Assembly: GCA_004554075.1 (NCBI GenBank)
Contig: SFOB01000026.1
Location: 1-61,437, forward strand
DNA: 61,437 bases
Source of the DNA: Treponema sp.
GTDB taxonomy: Bacteria > Spirochaetota > Spirochaetia > Treponematales > Treponemataceae
Direction: 5' to 3'
This document shows, one piece after another, positions 14,911 to 23,786 of the stretch; the stretch's first letter is position 1; every line of letters starts with the position of its first letter. The translations under genes and the position numbers were made by a program. Below the pieces are notes generated by a model. The model had not been told where the DNA came from and did not search any database. It saw nothing but the letters and a program-made list of their open reading frames with translations.

Positions 14911-16944
14911 ATGAAAAAATTCCTTAAGGCGCTTTTTTATGTGATTGCGGCCGTTTATCCAGTCCTTGTATTTACACTGCTTGTAATTTTCAAGGTGGAA
15001 ACAAAGATTCTGTCTTTGTGCATAATTGCTCTGGCGGCTGCATTCTTCTTAAGTGCTACAGGAAGCAAAAAGACCAGTGATAAAAAAGGTGCATTGGACT
15101 GGAAACCGCTTCTAAGTTCCGTACTTTTTTTAGCGGCTGGTCTTTTTTGTTTTATTACCGGAAAAGAGTTTTTCCTTAAACTCTATTCTGTTGTAATAAA
15201 CCTTACGCTGCTTGTAGTATTCGGAAGTACACTTTTTCTTAAACCGAACATTATTTTCAGATTCGCTACTCTTGCAGACAAGTCAATTGTCGGCTCTTCC
15301 TACGAAAATCAAGTTCGGCTATACTGTAGAAATGTAACGCTTGTATGGTGCGGCTTTTTTATCTTCAATGGAACAGCTGCAGTTGTTACAACCTTTGCAG
15401 ACAAAATATTCGGCCTCAGTGCAGAAGATGCCCGCAGAGTCTGGGCTATTTACAACGGCGGAATATCTTATGTACTGATGGGTACATTGTTTGTTGTAGA
15501 ATTTATAATTAGAAAACTGGTGGATAGAAAAATGATTAAGGCATATCCTGTTACAAAATTCAATGCAGATTCCCGCAAAGATGATTACATCATGTGTTAT
15601 GAAGACACATGGACTGGCGGTAACTATAAAACCTGGAAAGACTTTTTAATTGATACAGCAAAAATGCGCCGCTTTGTTGAAGAAAAAGGCGCAGATGAGT
15701 TTATCCTTCACTGTGAAGACTACTGGTACTTCTTGTGTACTTTTGTTGCTCTTCTTCAGTGTAAGAAAGCAGTTTATCTTACACAGAATATTACTTCTAA
15801 TTTTATTGCTGATGTTCGTAAACCTGGAATGGTTTTCCTTACAGACCAGCCTATAGCAGATCCTGATGCGCCTGGCCTTGCAGATGCAGTTGCCATTCAG
15901 AAGGTAGTAGAAGAAAGCCCAATGCCGGAAGTTGCAGAGTACAGAACTACTCCTGCTATTGATGGAGAGGCTACCCGTATCTTCCTTTTTACTTCTGGAT
16001 CTACTGGAAAGCCAAAGGCAGTTCCACAGCGTATGAAGGAATTTGAAGAAGATAACGCCTTTATTATTTCTAAATGGGCCGGCGAGTTTACAAACCGCAA
16101 ACTGCTCACAACAGTAAGCCAGCATCATATTTACGGCTTCCTTTTTGGAATCTCACTTCCATTTACATTGGGCTGTCCATTCCGCCGCAACCGCGTTGAG
16201 TTCCCGGAGGAGTTTGAAAAGCTTACAGACGTAAGTTATATTCTTATTGCAACTCCGGCCTTCCTTAAGCGTACAGTTGAAGTTGAAGACAAGCTTGATA
16301 TGAAGAATGTCTGGATTTTCACAAGCGGTGGAGCAGTTTCTCCAGAACTTGCAGTGCAGACAGAAAAGGTATTCGGCTTCTGTCCTCTTGAAGTTTATGG
16401 TTCTACAGAAACTTCTGGAATTGCATACCGCCAGCAGAATAAAGATCAGCTTGTATGGACACCATTTGCAAACGCAAAAATCTGGCTTGGTGATGACGGA
16501 TGCCTGCGCATCATCTCTCCATATATTAAAAATCCGGAAGGTTTTGCAACTGCAGACCTTGCAGAGATTTTTGAAGATGGCCGCTTCCTTCTTAAGGGTC
16601 GTTCAGATTCAATTGTAAAGATTGAAGAAAAACGTATTTCCATGACAGAGGTAGAAAACCGCCTTCTGGAAACAGGCCTTGTAGAAGATGTAAAAGTAGT
16701 TGCCATGAGCAATGATGTAAGACAGTATCTGGCTGCGGCTGTCGTGTTGAACGAAAAGGGCCGCCAGCAGTTTAAAGATACAGAAAAGTTTATGATAAAC
16801 CGCTACTTCCACGACTTCCTTATGAAGTATTTTGAGAATGTAGTAATTCCAAAAAAGTGGCGCTTTATGGAAAAACTCCCTGTTGATGTTCAGGGAAAGA
16901 AACATAAGTTAGAAATTATGGCTTTGTTTGAGGAGAAACAATAA
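14911..16944 (+). CDS. Fusion of COG4648-like membrane domain and AMP-dependent acyl/aryl ligase
   Basis: A 677-residue protein. Residues 1-~220 contain about six hydrophobic segments and resemble the separate COG4648 membrane protein of aryl-polyene clusters. Residues ~230-677 are an adenylation domain with FLFTSGSTGKPKAVPQ (ATP loop, ~360) and VYGSTETSGIA (A5, ~495). A C-terminal subdomain follows, with the presumed catalytic Lys in LPVDVQGKKHK. It would activate an aryl or acyl acid and load it on one of the adjacent ACPs at the membrane. In enterobacterial loci these two parts are encoded by neighbouring genes, so a fusion is notable. Its TAA overlaps the next ATG (TAATG at 16942-16946). 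Confidence 0.88.
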   Translation: MKKFLKALFYVIAAVYPVLVFTLLVIFKVETKILSLCIIALAAAFFLSATGSKKTSDKKGALDWKPLLSSVLFLAAGLFCFITGKEFFLKLYSVVINLTLLVVFGSTLFLKPNIIFRFATLADKSIVGSSYENQVRLYCRNVTLVWCGFFIFNGTAAVVTTFADKIFGLSAEDARRVWAIYNGGISYVLMGTLFVVEFIIRKLVDRKMIKAYPVTKFNADSRKDDYIMCYEDTWTGGNYKTWKDFLIDTAKMRRFVEEKGADEFILHCEDYWYFLCTFVALLQCKKAVYLTQNITSNFIADVRKPGMVFLTDQPIADPDAPGLADAVAIQKVVEESPMPEVAEYRTTPAIDGEATRIFLFTSGSTGKPKAVPQRMKEFEEDNAFIISKWAGEFTNRKLLTTVSQHHIYGFLFGISLPFTLGCPFRRNRVEFPEEFEKLTDVSYILIATPAFLKRTVEVEDKLDMKNVWIFTSGGAVSPELAVQTEKVFGFCPLEVYGSTETSGIAYRQQNKDQLVWTPFANAKIWLGDDGCLRIISPYIKNPEGFATADLAEIFEDGRFLLKGRSDSIVKIEEKRISMTEVENRLLETGLVEDVKVVAMSNDVRQYLAAAVVLNEKGRQQFKDTEKFMINRYFHDFLMKYFENVVIPKKWRFMEKLPVDVQGKKHKLEIMALFEEKQ

Positions 16945-17315
16945 TGAACTTTAATGATCACGACATAAGAGATGAAGTAGTAGTTAGCCGCGAAGAAAAC
17001 GCAATTGCTCTGGAATTTGTAATTCCTGCAAGCAGCGATTTTTACGACGGACACTTTCCTCAGTACAAGCTGCTTCCGGCTGTTGCCCAGTTTGAAGTAA
17101 TTACACGCTTCTCAAGAAAATATTTTGGAACCCAGCGATATGTTCCAAATATCAAAAGAATTAAATTTTCTGCCCCAATTAAACCGGGCACAAAAATACA
17201 CCTTGATTTAACTTATAAAAAGGAGAAAAGCACAGTCACTTTCAATATGGCAGATGCAAATGTTGAAGGTAAAGTTTATTCATCTGGTTCCTTTGCTGTG
17301 CTGGTTGAAGAATGA
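16944..17315 (+). CDS. Hotdog-fold 3-hydroxyacyl-ACP dehydratase-like protein
   Basis: A 123-residue FabA/FabZ-like protein. The active-site region FYDGHFPQYKLLPAVAQFE (residues ~33-51) keeps the catalytic His and the distal Glu of the family, while the usual PGV is PAV. Stop/start overlaps on both sides (TAATG upstream, ATGA downstream) tie it to the ligase and glycosyltransferase. It probably dehydrates the beta-hydroxyacyl-ACP during polyene elongation. Only one dehydratase is present here, whereas complete aryl-polyene loci usually have two. A thioesterase function cannot be ruled out for a hotdog protein. Confidence 0.85.
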   Translation: MNFNDHDIRDEVVVSREENAIALEFVIPASSDFYDGHFPQYKLLPAVAQFEVITRFSRKYFGTQRYVPNIKRIKFSAPIKPGTKIHLDLTYKKEKSTVTFNMADANVEGKVYSSGSFAVLVEE

Positions 17316-18064
17316 AATACGGTTTTGTAATTCCTGTATACAGACACGGTGCTACTCTTGAGGCAGTTGTAAAAAGCCTTATTTCTTTTAATTTTCCAAT
17401 CATTGCAGTTGATGATGGAAACGACGAAGAAAATAAAGCCCTCATTGCAGCCGTTGCAGAAAAATATCCTCAGGTAACAGTTGTAACCCGTGCCAGGAAC
17501 GGTGGAAAGGGCTGCGCAATGATGTCTGGAATTTACAAGGCTCATGAAATGGGCCTTACTCATATTCTTCAGCTCGATTCAGACGGACAGCATGATGCAG
17601 GAAAGGCAGAACGTTTTCTTGAGCTTTCAAAGCATAATCCGGATGCAGTAATCTGCGGCTGCCCTGAATATGATAAAGACGCTCCTCAGTCCCGCGTAAA
17701 TGGCCGTAAGTTTGCCAACGGCTGGATTCATCTTGTAACTCTTTCACATGATATAAAGGATGCAATGATTGGCTTTAGAGTTTATCCTGTAGAGCCTTTT
17801 GTAAAAATGCTTAAGCATACCCTTTACATTGACGGACGCATGGGCTTTGATGTTGAAGTACTTGTAAGACTTTACTGGCGCGGTGTACCAATCATTTCTG
17901 AACCGGTAAAAGTATTCTATCCGGCTGACGGAATTTCAAATTACAATTACCTTACAGATACTCTGAGAGTTTCGGGAAGCTATGCAAGACTTTGTCTTGG
18001 ACTTATTCCACGCATCCCTATGTTAATCTATAGAAAAATAAAAAGGCATTTCAAAAAAGTATGA
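17312..18064 (+). CDS. Family 2 glycosyltransferase
   Basis: A 250-residue GT-A fold enzyme. The nucleotide-binding VDDGN segment is near residue 33, and the DXD-type motif LQLDSDGQHD lies near residues 87-96. GFDVEVLVRLYWRGV in the C-terminal part is typical of dolichyl-phosphate-mannose-synthase-like GT2 proteins. No C-terminal membrane anchor is obvious. It overlaps both neighbours by 4 bases (ATGA). A GT2 of this kind is a standard member of aryl-polyene loci and is thought to help build the lipid head group; donor and acceptor are unknown here. Confidence 0.9.
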   Translation: MKYGFVIPVYRHGATLEAVVKSLISFNFPIIAVDDGNDEENKALIAAVAEKYPQVTVVTRARNGGKGCAMMSGIYKAHEMGLTHILQLDSDGQHDAGKAERFLELSKHNPDAVICGCPEYDKDAPQSRVNGRKFANGWIHLVTLSHDIKDAMIGFRVYPVEPFVKMLKHTLYIDGRMGFDVEVLVRLYWRGVPIISEPVKVFYPADGISNYNYLTDTLRVSGSYARLCLGLIPRIPMLIYRKIKRHFKKV

Positions 18065-19023
18065 GTGATCAGGCACACTGGACAGAACGTCAGGAAGTAA
18101 TTAAAACAAATAAACCTCTTTTGCTGCTTCTGGTTTTATTTAAGTATATACCGGGAGTTCTTGTACGCGCATTGATTTATCCGGTAAGTTTCTTTTACTG
18201 GGTATTTGCAGCAGAAGCAAGAAAAAGTGCAAAAGAATATCAGCTGCGTCTGCGCGAATTTACAGGGCGCAATATTCCAAAACGCATAAGTCCATACAGA
18301 CAGTTTCTTTCTTTTTCACTTTGTGTTCTCGAAAAAATGGAAGGCTGGCTTGGCAAAATCAAGTTCAGTAAAATCCAGTATCAGAATGATGATATCACAA
18401 GCATCCTCGACCTTCTTAAAGAGGGTAAGGGAGCAATGCTTATAACTTCGCACCTTGGAAATATGGAGCTTTTGCGAAGTCTTTCAGATTACAATCAGCA
18501 GCTGGTTGGAAGAGAAGTTCCTGTTTATGTCATCATGGATATGGATATTAACAGCAACTTTTCTAACACCCTTAAAAGTGTAAATCCAAAGGTTTCTTTT
18601 AATGTAATCAACTCAAACGAAATTGGACCAGACTCAATTGTTACCCTTATGGATGCAGTTGAAAAAGGTGCCCTTGTAGTAATTGCAGGCGACAGAACTT
18701 CTCCATATTCAAAAGACAAGAATTTGAAAATCTCTTTCCTTGGAAAAGATGCTTCTTTCCCATACGGCGTCTTCCTCATTCCGGCCCTTATGAAGGTTCC
18801 GGTTTATTTTATGTTCGGACTCAGAAGCCGTCTTTCAATCTTTAATCCAAAGCAGAATGTTTATATAGAAAAATGCCATACAGACTTTAACTGCCCTCGC
18901 AGCGAGCGTGAAGAAAGAATCGTTCAGTGCTGCGGTGAGTTTGTTGCCCGTCTGGAAAAATACTGTATTTTGTATCCTTATCAGTGGTATAACTTTTTTA
19001 ACTTCTGGGAGCAGGATTCATGA
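18061..19023 (+). CDS. LpxL/HtrB-type lipid acyltransferase
   Basis: A 320-residue acyltransferase with an N-terminal membrane segment (LLLVLFKYIPGVLVRALIYP) and the catalytic H(X)4E motif SHLGNMELLR near residue 133. It is followed by VVIAGDRTS and a substrate-pocket region typical of LABLAT proteins. In proteobacteria this family acylates lipid A, but treponemes make no LPS, so here it probably acylates the polyene glycolipid (inference from context). It has four-base overlaps with both neighbours. No second LpxL paralogue or lipid A gene appears in the window, which supports a pathway-specific role. Confidence 0.88.
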   Translation: MSDQAHWTERQEVIKTNKPLLLLLVLFKYIPGVLVRALIYPVSFFYWVFAAEARKSAKEYQLRLREFTGRNIPKRISPYRQFLSFSLCVLEKMEGWLGKIKFSKIQYQNDDITSILDLLKEGKGAMLITSHLGNMELLRSLSDYNQQLVGREVPVYVIMDMDINSNFSNTLKSVNPKVSFNVINSNEIGPDSIVTLMDAVEKGALVVIAGDRTSPYSKDKNLKISFLGKDASFPYGVFLIPALMKVPVYFMFGLRSRLSIFNPKQNVYIEKCHTDFNCPRSEREERIVQCCGEFVARLEKYCILYPYQWYNFFNFWEQDS

Positions 19024-19643
19024 AAAAAATAATATTTTCACTTCTTTTTCTAATGTCAGGTTTTCTCTATGCTCAGACTTCCTCAAGCCTGGAAGCAGTA
19101 TGCAGTGCTCTTGCAGCACATTCAAATACAACCGGTGATTTTGTTCAGACAAAAACTCTGCAGGCTAACGGCCGCAAATTAAAGTCTACAGGAAAATATA
19201 TTATCTGCCCGGAAGGAATTTTATGGGCTACAGAAAAGCCTATTCCTTCTTCTTTGATTCTTACAAAAAATACAATGGTTCAGATTTCTGCCAAGGGAAA
19301 TAAGTCTGTAATGAATGGTTCAGACAATCAGATTTTTGCAAATATTTCTGAAACTTTGAGTTCAGTTTTTTCAGGAGATGCTGCTGCCCTCAAAAAGAAT
19401 TTCACCTGCGACTTTTCAATGAAAAAGAACGGTGAGTGGACACTTCTTCTTACTCCAAAAGATTCAACCATTGCCTCTGTAATGAAAACTCTTGAACTTT
19501 CTGGAATAACGGACCCTCAGGCAGCCATGACAATGCTTATTATGTCAGAGGCTTCGGGCAATTCCATAACCTATGAGTTTATCAATCAGAAATACCCGGA
19601 GGAACTTTCGGCTGATGAAAAACAGAACTTTGTTATTGAATGA
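19020..19643 (+). CDS. LolA-like periplasmic lipid carrier
   Basis: A 207-residue secreted protein: signal peptide MKKIIFSLLFLMSGFLYA, then a LolA-type fold with FVQTKTLQANGRKLKSTGKY and ILWATEKPIPSSLILTKNTMVQ (residues ~40-80). Outer-membrane lipoprotein carrier-like proteins of this sort accompany aryl-polyene genes and probably shuttle the lipid product from the MMPL exporter across the periplasm. It overlaps the preceding acyltransferase by 4 bases and the exporter by about 29 bases. It is a LolA homologue by fold; I do not claim it is the housekeeping LolA. Confidence 0.82.
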   Translation: MKKIIFSLLFLMSGFLYAQTSSSLEAVCSALAAHSNTTGDFVQTKTLQANGRKLKSTGKYIICPEGILWATEKPIPSSLILTKNTMVQISAKGNKSVMNGSDNQIFANISETLSSVFSGDAAALKKNFTCDFSMKKNGEWTLLLTPKDSTIASVMKTLELSGITDPQAAMTMLIMSEASGNSITYEFINQKYPEELSADEKQNFVIE

Positions 19644-22017
19644 TTCATTTAATAATCTTTCACAGAAAAAACTTCTTGTTACCTGGATTCTTTATCACTC
19701 AGCAGCAGCTCTTTTTTTTCTTATTTCACTTTTAATTTTCCGCGGTAAAATCGGTATAGATTCAGATCTTTTTAATATGGTGCCAAAGAGCATTTCAATG
19801 GCTTCTGTAAAAAAGGCTGATGACAAGATGATGTCTGTAACTTCGCAGAACGTTTTTGTACTTGTTGCAGATGAAGATTTTGATAAAGCAAAAGGCGTTG
19901 CAGAAGCAGTTTATGCAGAGCTTAAAGACAGCCGCAATTTTGAATCAATTTCACTTTATAACGATGTAAGTGCTATGGGAGAAATTACAGACTTTCTCTA
20001 CAGGTACCGCTCATATCTTATTGATGAAGAAACCGCAGACAAAATTCTTAATGACCAGGATGCCGCAGAAGACTTTGCAATGGAAGCCCTGTCTAAAGCC
20101 TACGGCGGTTTTACAATGCTTCCCCTTGATGATATAGATACAGATCCTTTCCTGCTTACAGAATATCATCTGCAGAATTATCTTACTTCCCTTCAGAATG
20201 CGGGAACAGCAATGAGCGTAAAGGATGGAGTTCTTGCCTCTAAGTTCGAAGATAAATGGTATATCATGATTAGAGGTGTTTTAAGTCCGGCAGGTTCAAA
20301 GCTCGCTTCAAAGAATAATGCCATAACCGAGATTTATAAAGCCTGCGAGAAATTCCCGGAAGTAACTTTTGTGTTTTCCGGAACACCTTTTCACAGTCAC
20401 GAAAGTTCAAATTCTGCCAGCCGTGAAATTTCTATAATTGCAACAGTTTCCATGCTGGCAGTAATTATTCTTTTGATTTTTATTTTCCGTTCTGTACGTC
20501 CCCTTGTTTATTCAGTTGGATCAATTATGATTTCTCTGGGCGTAGCAGTTCTTGCAACTCTGGCAGTTTTTCATAAGATGCACGTAATCACCCTGGTTTT
20601 TGGAACATCGCTGATTGGTTCCTGCATAGATTACAGCCTGCACTTTTTTACACATTGGGCAGCAAACAAGGAACTTAAGTCCAGCGTAGAAATCCGTAAT
20701 CATATTTTTTCCGGCCTGCTCATGGCAATTATTTCAACAGGCATCTGTTTTGCAATTCTTCTTCTTGCGCCTTTTACAATCCTTAAGCAGATGTCCTTCT
20801 TCTGTCTTACAGGCCTTATCAGTTCCTTCCTTACAACAATTGCAATTTACCCTTATATCAAACTGCCTGAAGAAAGAGGCAATGTTCGTTTTACCGGCGC
20901 TTTTACAAAGCTGATTTACAGAATGCAGCAGAAATGGGTAGGCCGTCTTGTAATAATTCTTCTTTTTGCTTTCTCTCTTATTTCCATTGCAGTATTCCAC
21001 AAAAATGTAAGAGTAAAAAATAATCTTCTTACTTTGTATGATATGAAGGGCCGCCTCCTGCAGGACGAAATTACAGCTTCTCAGGTAATTCAGTATTCTC
21101 CGGGGGGCTGGTTCATTGTTGGTGGAGAAACAGAAGAGCAGGCTCTTGAAAACGAAGAAAAGCTTCGCCGCAAGTTTGAGGAAATGACTGGGGGCCAGGT
21201 TGGCTATGTTAGTACTTCAAGCTTTGTTCCTTCTATGGCAGTGCAGAAAAAATCGCGAATGGCTTACAGAAAGCTTATGGAGCTTGCTGAAGAGCAGCTG
21301 ATTAATCTGGGCTTTGATGAAGAGGAAGCAGAGTTGCTTGCAAAATCAGAATATAAAACGATGCCACCGGACTTTAGTCTTGATACAGATTACGTTTCTT
21401 TTGAAAACGGCAATGTCCCTGCTTTTATTGAATCTGCTATTTCTTCTGTCTGGCTTGGAAAAGTTGATGGTAAATACTTTACAGTTTTGCTGCCAACAAA
21501 GGTTACGGATTATGCTAACTATCGTTCGTTAGCAGAACAGGATGATAATGTTTACTTTATCAGTAAGTCTCAGGATATAAGTGCAGATCTGGACAGCCTT
21601 ACAAAGATGATTTTGAAGTTCTTTGTTGTAGCCTATATCCTTATGTTCATAATGCTCCGCTTCTTCTATTCCTGGAAGCAGGCCTTAAAGATTATTTCTG
21701 TACCGCTTTTAATAATCCTTGTTGTAGTTGCAGTATTTGCGGCCGGCAAGATCGATATGGAATTCTTCTCAGTAACAGGTTTGATTCTTGTATTCGGACT
21801 CGGCCTGGATTACATAATCTACATGATGGAAAACGAAAAGAAAAACAACAGCGTCCTCGAACCTTTTGCAACTATGGTTTCTTTCGTTACAACAATCATT
21901 TCTTTCGGGGCCCTGGCCTTGAGTTCTTTCAAGCCGGTTCACTTAATAGGACTTTCCATTTTCATAGGTCTTGCAACAGCCTACATCAGCTCCTTTTTCT
22001 ACGGCCGCCAGAAATAA
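19615..22017 (+). CDS. MMPL/RND-family lipid exporter
   Basis: An 800-residue membrane protein from ATG 19615; a longer frame opens at 19573, deep inside the LolA gene. GGAGGA at 19598-19603 serves the 19615 start. The topology is the MMPL duplication: one N-terminal membrane helix, a ~220-residue periplasmic loop, then five to six helices (~270-460). The same pattern repeats with a second loop and a helix bundle (~660-800). GTSLIGSCIDYSLHFF and GLGLDYIIYMME are the two paired RND motifs with buried Asp in helix 4-like positions, so proton-driven transport is likely. It is last in the plus arm and presumably flips the polyene lipid to the periplasm. Confidence 0.9.
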   Translation: MKNRTLLLNDSFNNLSQKKLLVTWILYHSAAALFFLISLLIFRGKIGIDSDLFNMVPKSISMASVKKADDKMMSVTSQNVFVLVADEDFDKAKGVAEAVYAELKDSRNFESISLYNDVSAMGEITDFLYRYRSYLIDEETADKILNDQDAAEDFAMEALSKAYGGFTMLPLDDIDTDPFLLTEYHLQNYLTSLQNAGTAMSVKDGVLASKFEDKWYIMIRGVLSPAGSKLASKNNAITEIYKACEKFPEVTFVFSGTPFHSHESSNSASREISIIATVSMLAVIILLIFIFRSVRPLVYSVGSIMISLGVAVLATLAVFHKMHVITLVFGTSLIGSCIDYSLHFFTHWAANKELKSSVEIRNHIFSGLLMAIISTGICFAILLLAPFTILKQMSFFCLTGLISSFLTTIAIYPYIKLPEERGNVRFTGAFTKLIYRMQQKWVGRLVIILLFAFSLISIAVFHKNVRVKNNLLTLYDMKGRLLQDEITASQVIQYSPGGWFIVGGETEEQALENEEKLRRKFEEMTGGQVGYVSTSSFVPSMAVQKKSRMAYRKLMELAEEQLINLGFDEEEAELLAKSEYKTMPPDFSLDTDYVSFENGNVPAFIESAISSVWLGKVDGKYFTVLLPTKVTDYANYRSLAEQDDNVYFISKSQDISADLDSLTKMILKFFVVAYILMFIMLRFFYSWKQALKIISVPLLIILVVVAVFAAGKIDMEFFSVTGLILVFGLGLDYIIYMMENEKKNNSVLEPFATMVSFVTTIISFGALALSSFKPVHLIGLSIFIGLATAYISSFFYGRQK

Positions 22018-22081
22018 GGCGGAAGGGAAAATAGAGAATTGTCCAATTTTTTTCGTTAATTTTTCTCCCGTTTTAAACTGC

Positions 22082-22108
22082 TTATGTTATACTCTATGTA
22101 TAACATAA
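22082..22108. promoter_or_regulatory. Perfect palindromic operator overlapping a -10 box
   Basis: TTATGTTATAC (22082-22092) and GTATAACATAA (22098-22108) are perfect 11-base inverted repeats with a 5-base spacer. TATACT at 22088-22093 inside the left arm can serve as a -10 box. The site lies 12 bases before the CE1-like gene's ATG. A repressor of TetR, GntR or MarR type would block transcription here. No regulator gene is adjacent. Confidence 0.7.
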
Positions 22109-22120
22109 AGGGAGAAAAGT

Positions 22121-23767
22121 ATGAAAATGGAAAAAATGCCTGAAGTAACAAAAACTTCAGACGGAGCTTACTGGAAAAACACTTACGAAAAATTCGAAGC
22201 ACAGGTTTATGTGCCAAAGTCACCGCTCATGGGAGATATCCTCAATTACGGTTTTATGGCACCATATCTTCTGATTTTTGCGGATAAAAAACTGTCATAC
22301 GAGGAACTCGTAGCCTTTGCCCGCCAGAAGGGTTATGAAAAACTTGCAGCAGATTATGATACAAGCGTAGTTTTCATTTCTCCGGTAGCAGAAGGAAGCG
22401 GTCAGCCTTGCAGCTGGAAGGAAGCGGCTCCGGACATTCTTTCCGAAATCATTACTAATTCTAGAATCCATCAGTATCATAAAGACGGTGTAGTAATTGC
22501 CAATAATTTTTTCCGCCACAGTATAGACGGATACTATATCCGAGGCGCAATTTTCCGTGCCATACTCTGCGGCTTTGGAAGCGGGGCAGACTATATAGCA
22601 GAAAACTGTCTTCATCATTTTGAAGGAGACGGCCTCTGGGGACGTTCAGATTTAGCTCCTGCTGCCTGCATTTTGACAGGACTGACAGTGGCACCGGAAG
22701 TTGGGGCAGATGATATTCCCTTAGTCTCTTATGGAAACAGCGAAGAAGCAAATGAGCTTTTTGAAAGCCGCTGCAAGCACTTTTTAAAACGCGATACAGA
22801 GCCTGATGCAGAAGGCTTTATTTCTGATTTTGATACTTTTATAAAACAGTTCCGCAGAATGAACGGCCCTCTTCAGATTGATCCGGATCTGGAAAAAGAA
22901 GGTCTTGTAATTGAGCCTGGAATTGCAGAGGTAAAAACGTCAGCTGATAACTGCGGAGACGACAAGGGAAGCAAGACTCATAAAATCGGCTATTTTGCTT
23001 TTTATAACAAAGGCCTTTGTGATAGCCCTGATTCAAAGCCTCTTCCTCTTGTACTTGGTTTTCATGGAGGCGGAGATTCCTGCTTCTTCTTTGCAACAAT
23101 GGCGGGCTGGGCAAAAATCTGCCACAGACACAACTTCCTTCTTGTTACAATTGAAAACCACTTGAACTCTACTGCAACAGAAATGATTGAGTTGATTGAA
23201 CAGCTCAAGAAAAAATACCCGATAGACAGCAGCCGCATTTATGCAACAGGCTTTTCTATGGGCGGTTGTAAAACCTGGGATCTGATTCAGGAATATCCGG
23301 AAATCCTGGTCGCTGCTGCACCAATGGATGCAACCTTTGATGTAGGCTGCAATGTTTACGGAAACAAGGTAGAGAAGGGTATCAATACAACAGTACCTGT
23401 TCCTGTTTTCTATGCCGGTGGTGAAGTAACACCACTTCCAGAACTGCCTTTCCAGGAGCAGAAATGTCTTGACCGAATGGCCTATACGCTTTTATTAAAC
23501 AATGCAGAACTTGCCGAGCGCTATGAAGAAGAAGTAAAGCTTGAAAACAAAGATAGCTGGGAAAACAAAATCTGGGGAATCAACGGTGATGAGGTAGAAA
23601 CTTCTTATGACGAAAGTCGCGACGCAACTCTTACCATGCAGAAGTTCCGCAGCACAGACGGCCGCATTCTCAGTATTTTTGCAAGCATAAGCGGTCAGGG
23701 TCACGACTGCCGTGAGCACACCTGCGAGCATGCCTGGAACTTTATGAGCCAGTTTACAAGAAAGTAA
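22121..23767 (+). CDS. CE1/feruloyl-esterase-like alpha/beta hydrolase with extra N-terminal lobe
   Basis: A 548-residue cytoplasmic protein without a signal peptide. The C-terminal half is a CE1/polyhydroxybutyrate-depolymerase-type hydrolase: LVLGFHGGGDS (oxyanion region), nucleophile elbow ATGFSMGGCKTW near residue 385, MDATFDVGCNVYG, and a late His in ISGQGHDCREH near 530. The N-terminal ~250 residues contain AILCGFGSGADYIA, placed like a second nucleophile elbow but with Gly where Ser is expected. This may be an inactive duplicated lobe. GGGAG at 22109-22113 supports ATG 22121. It lies behind a palindromic operator and leads a run of four plus genes. Substrate is not fixed; an esterified hemicellulose fragment is a reasonable guess. 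Confidence 0.78.
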   Translation: MKMEKMPEVTKTSDGAYWKNTYEKFEAQVYVPKSPLMGDILNYGFMAPYLLIFADKKLSYEELVAFARQKGYEKLAADYDTSVVFISPVAEGSGQPCSWKEAAPDILSEIITNSRIHQYHKDGVVIANNFFRHSIDGYYIRGAIFRAILCGFGSGADYIAENCLHHFEGDGLWGRSDLAPAACILTGLTVAPEVGADDIPLVSYGNSEEANELFESRCKHFLKRDTEPDAEGFISDFDTFIKQFRRMNGPLQIDPDLEKEGLVIEPGIAEVKTSADNCGDDKGSKTHKIGYFAFYNKGLCDSPDSKPLPLVLGFHGGGDSCFFFATMAGWAKICHRHNFLLVTIENHLNSTATEMIELIEQLKKKYPIDSSRIYATGFSMGGCKTWDLIQEYPEILVAAAPMDATFDVGCNVYGNKVEKGINTTVPVPVFYAGGEVTPLPELPFQEQKCLDRMAYTLLLNNAELAERYEEEVKLENKDSWENKIWGINGDEVETSYDESRDATLTMQKFRSTDGRILSIFASISGQGHDCREHTCEHAWNFMSQFTRK

Positions 23768-23786
23768 AACCGGAGCCTAGAGTAAA

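Noticed and set aside
15646..16128. 160-codon minus-strand open frame inside the AMP ligase gene
   Set aside because: Antisense shadow of conserved ligase sequence; composition is odd and no start signals are present.
18061..19023. Reading the LpxL-type gene as a lipid A acyltransferase
   Set aside because: Treponemes lack lipid A and no LPS gene is present here; operon context favours a polyene lipid role.
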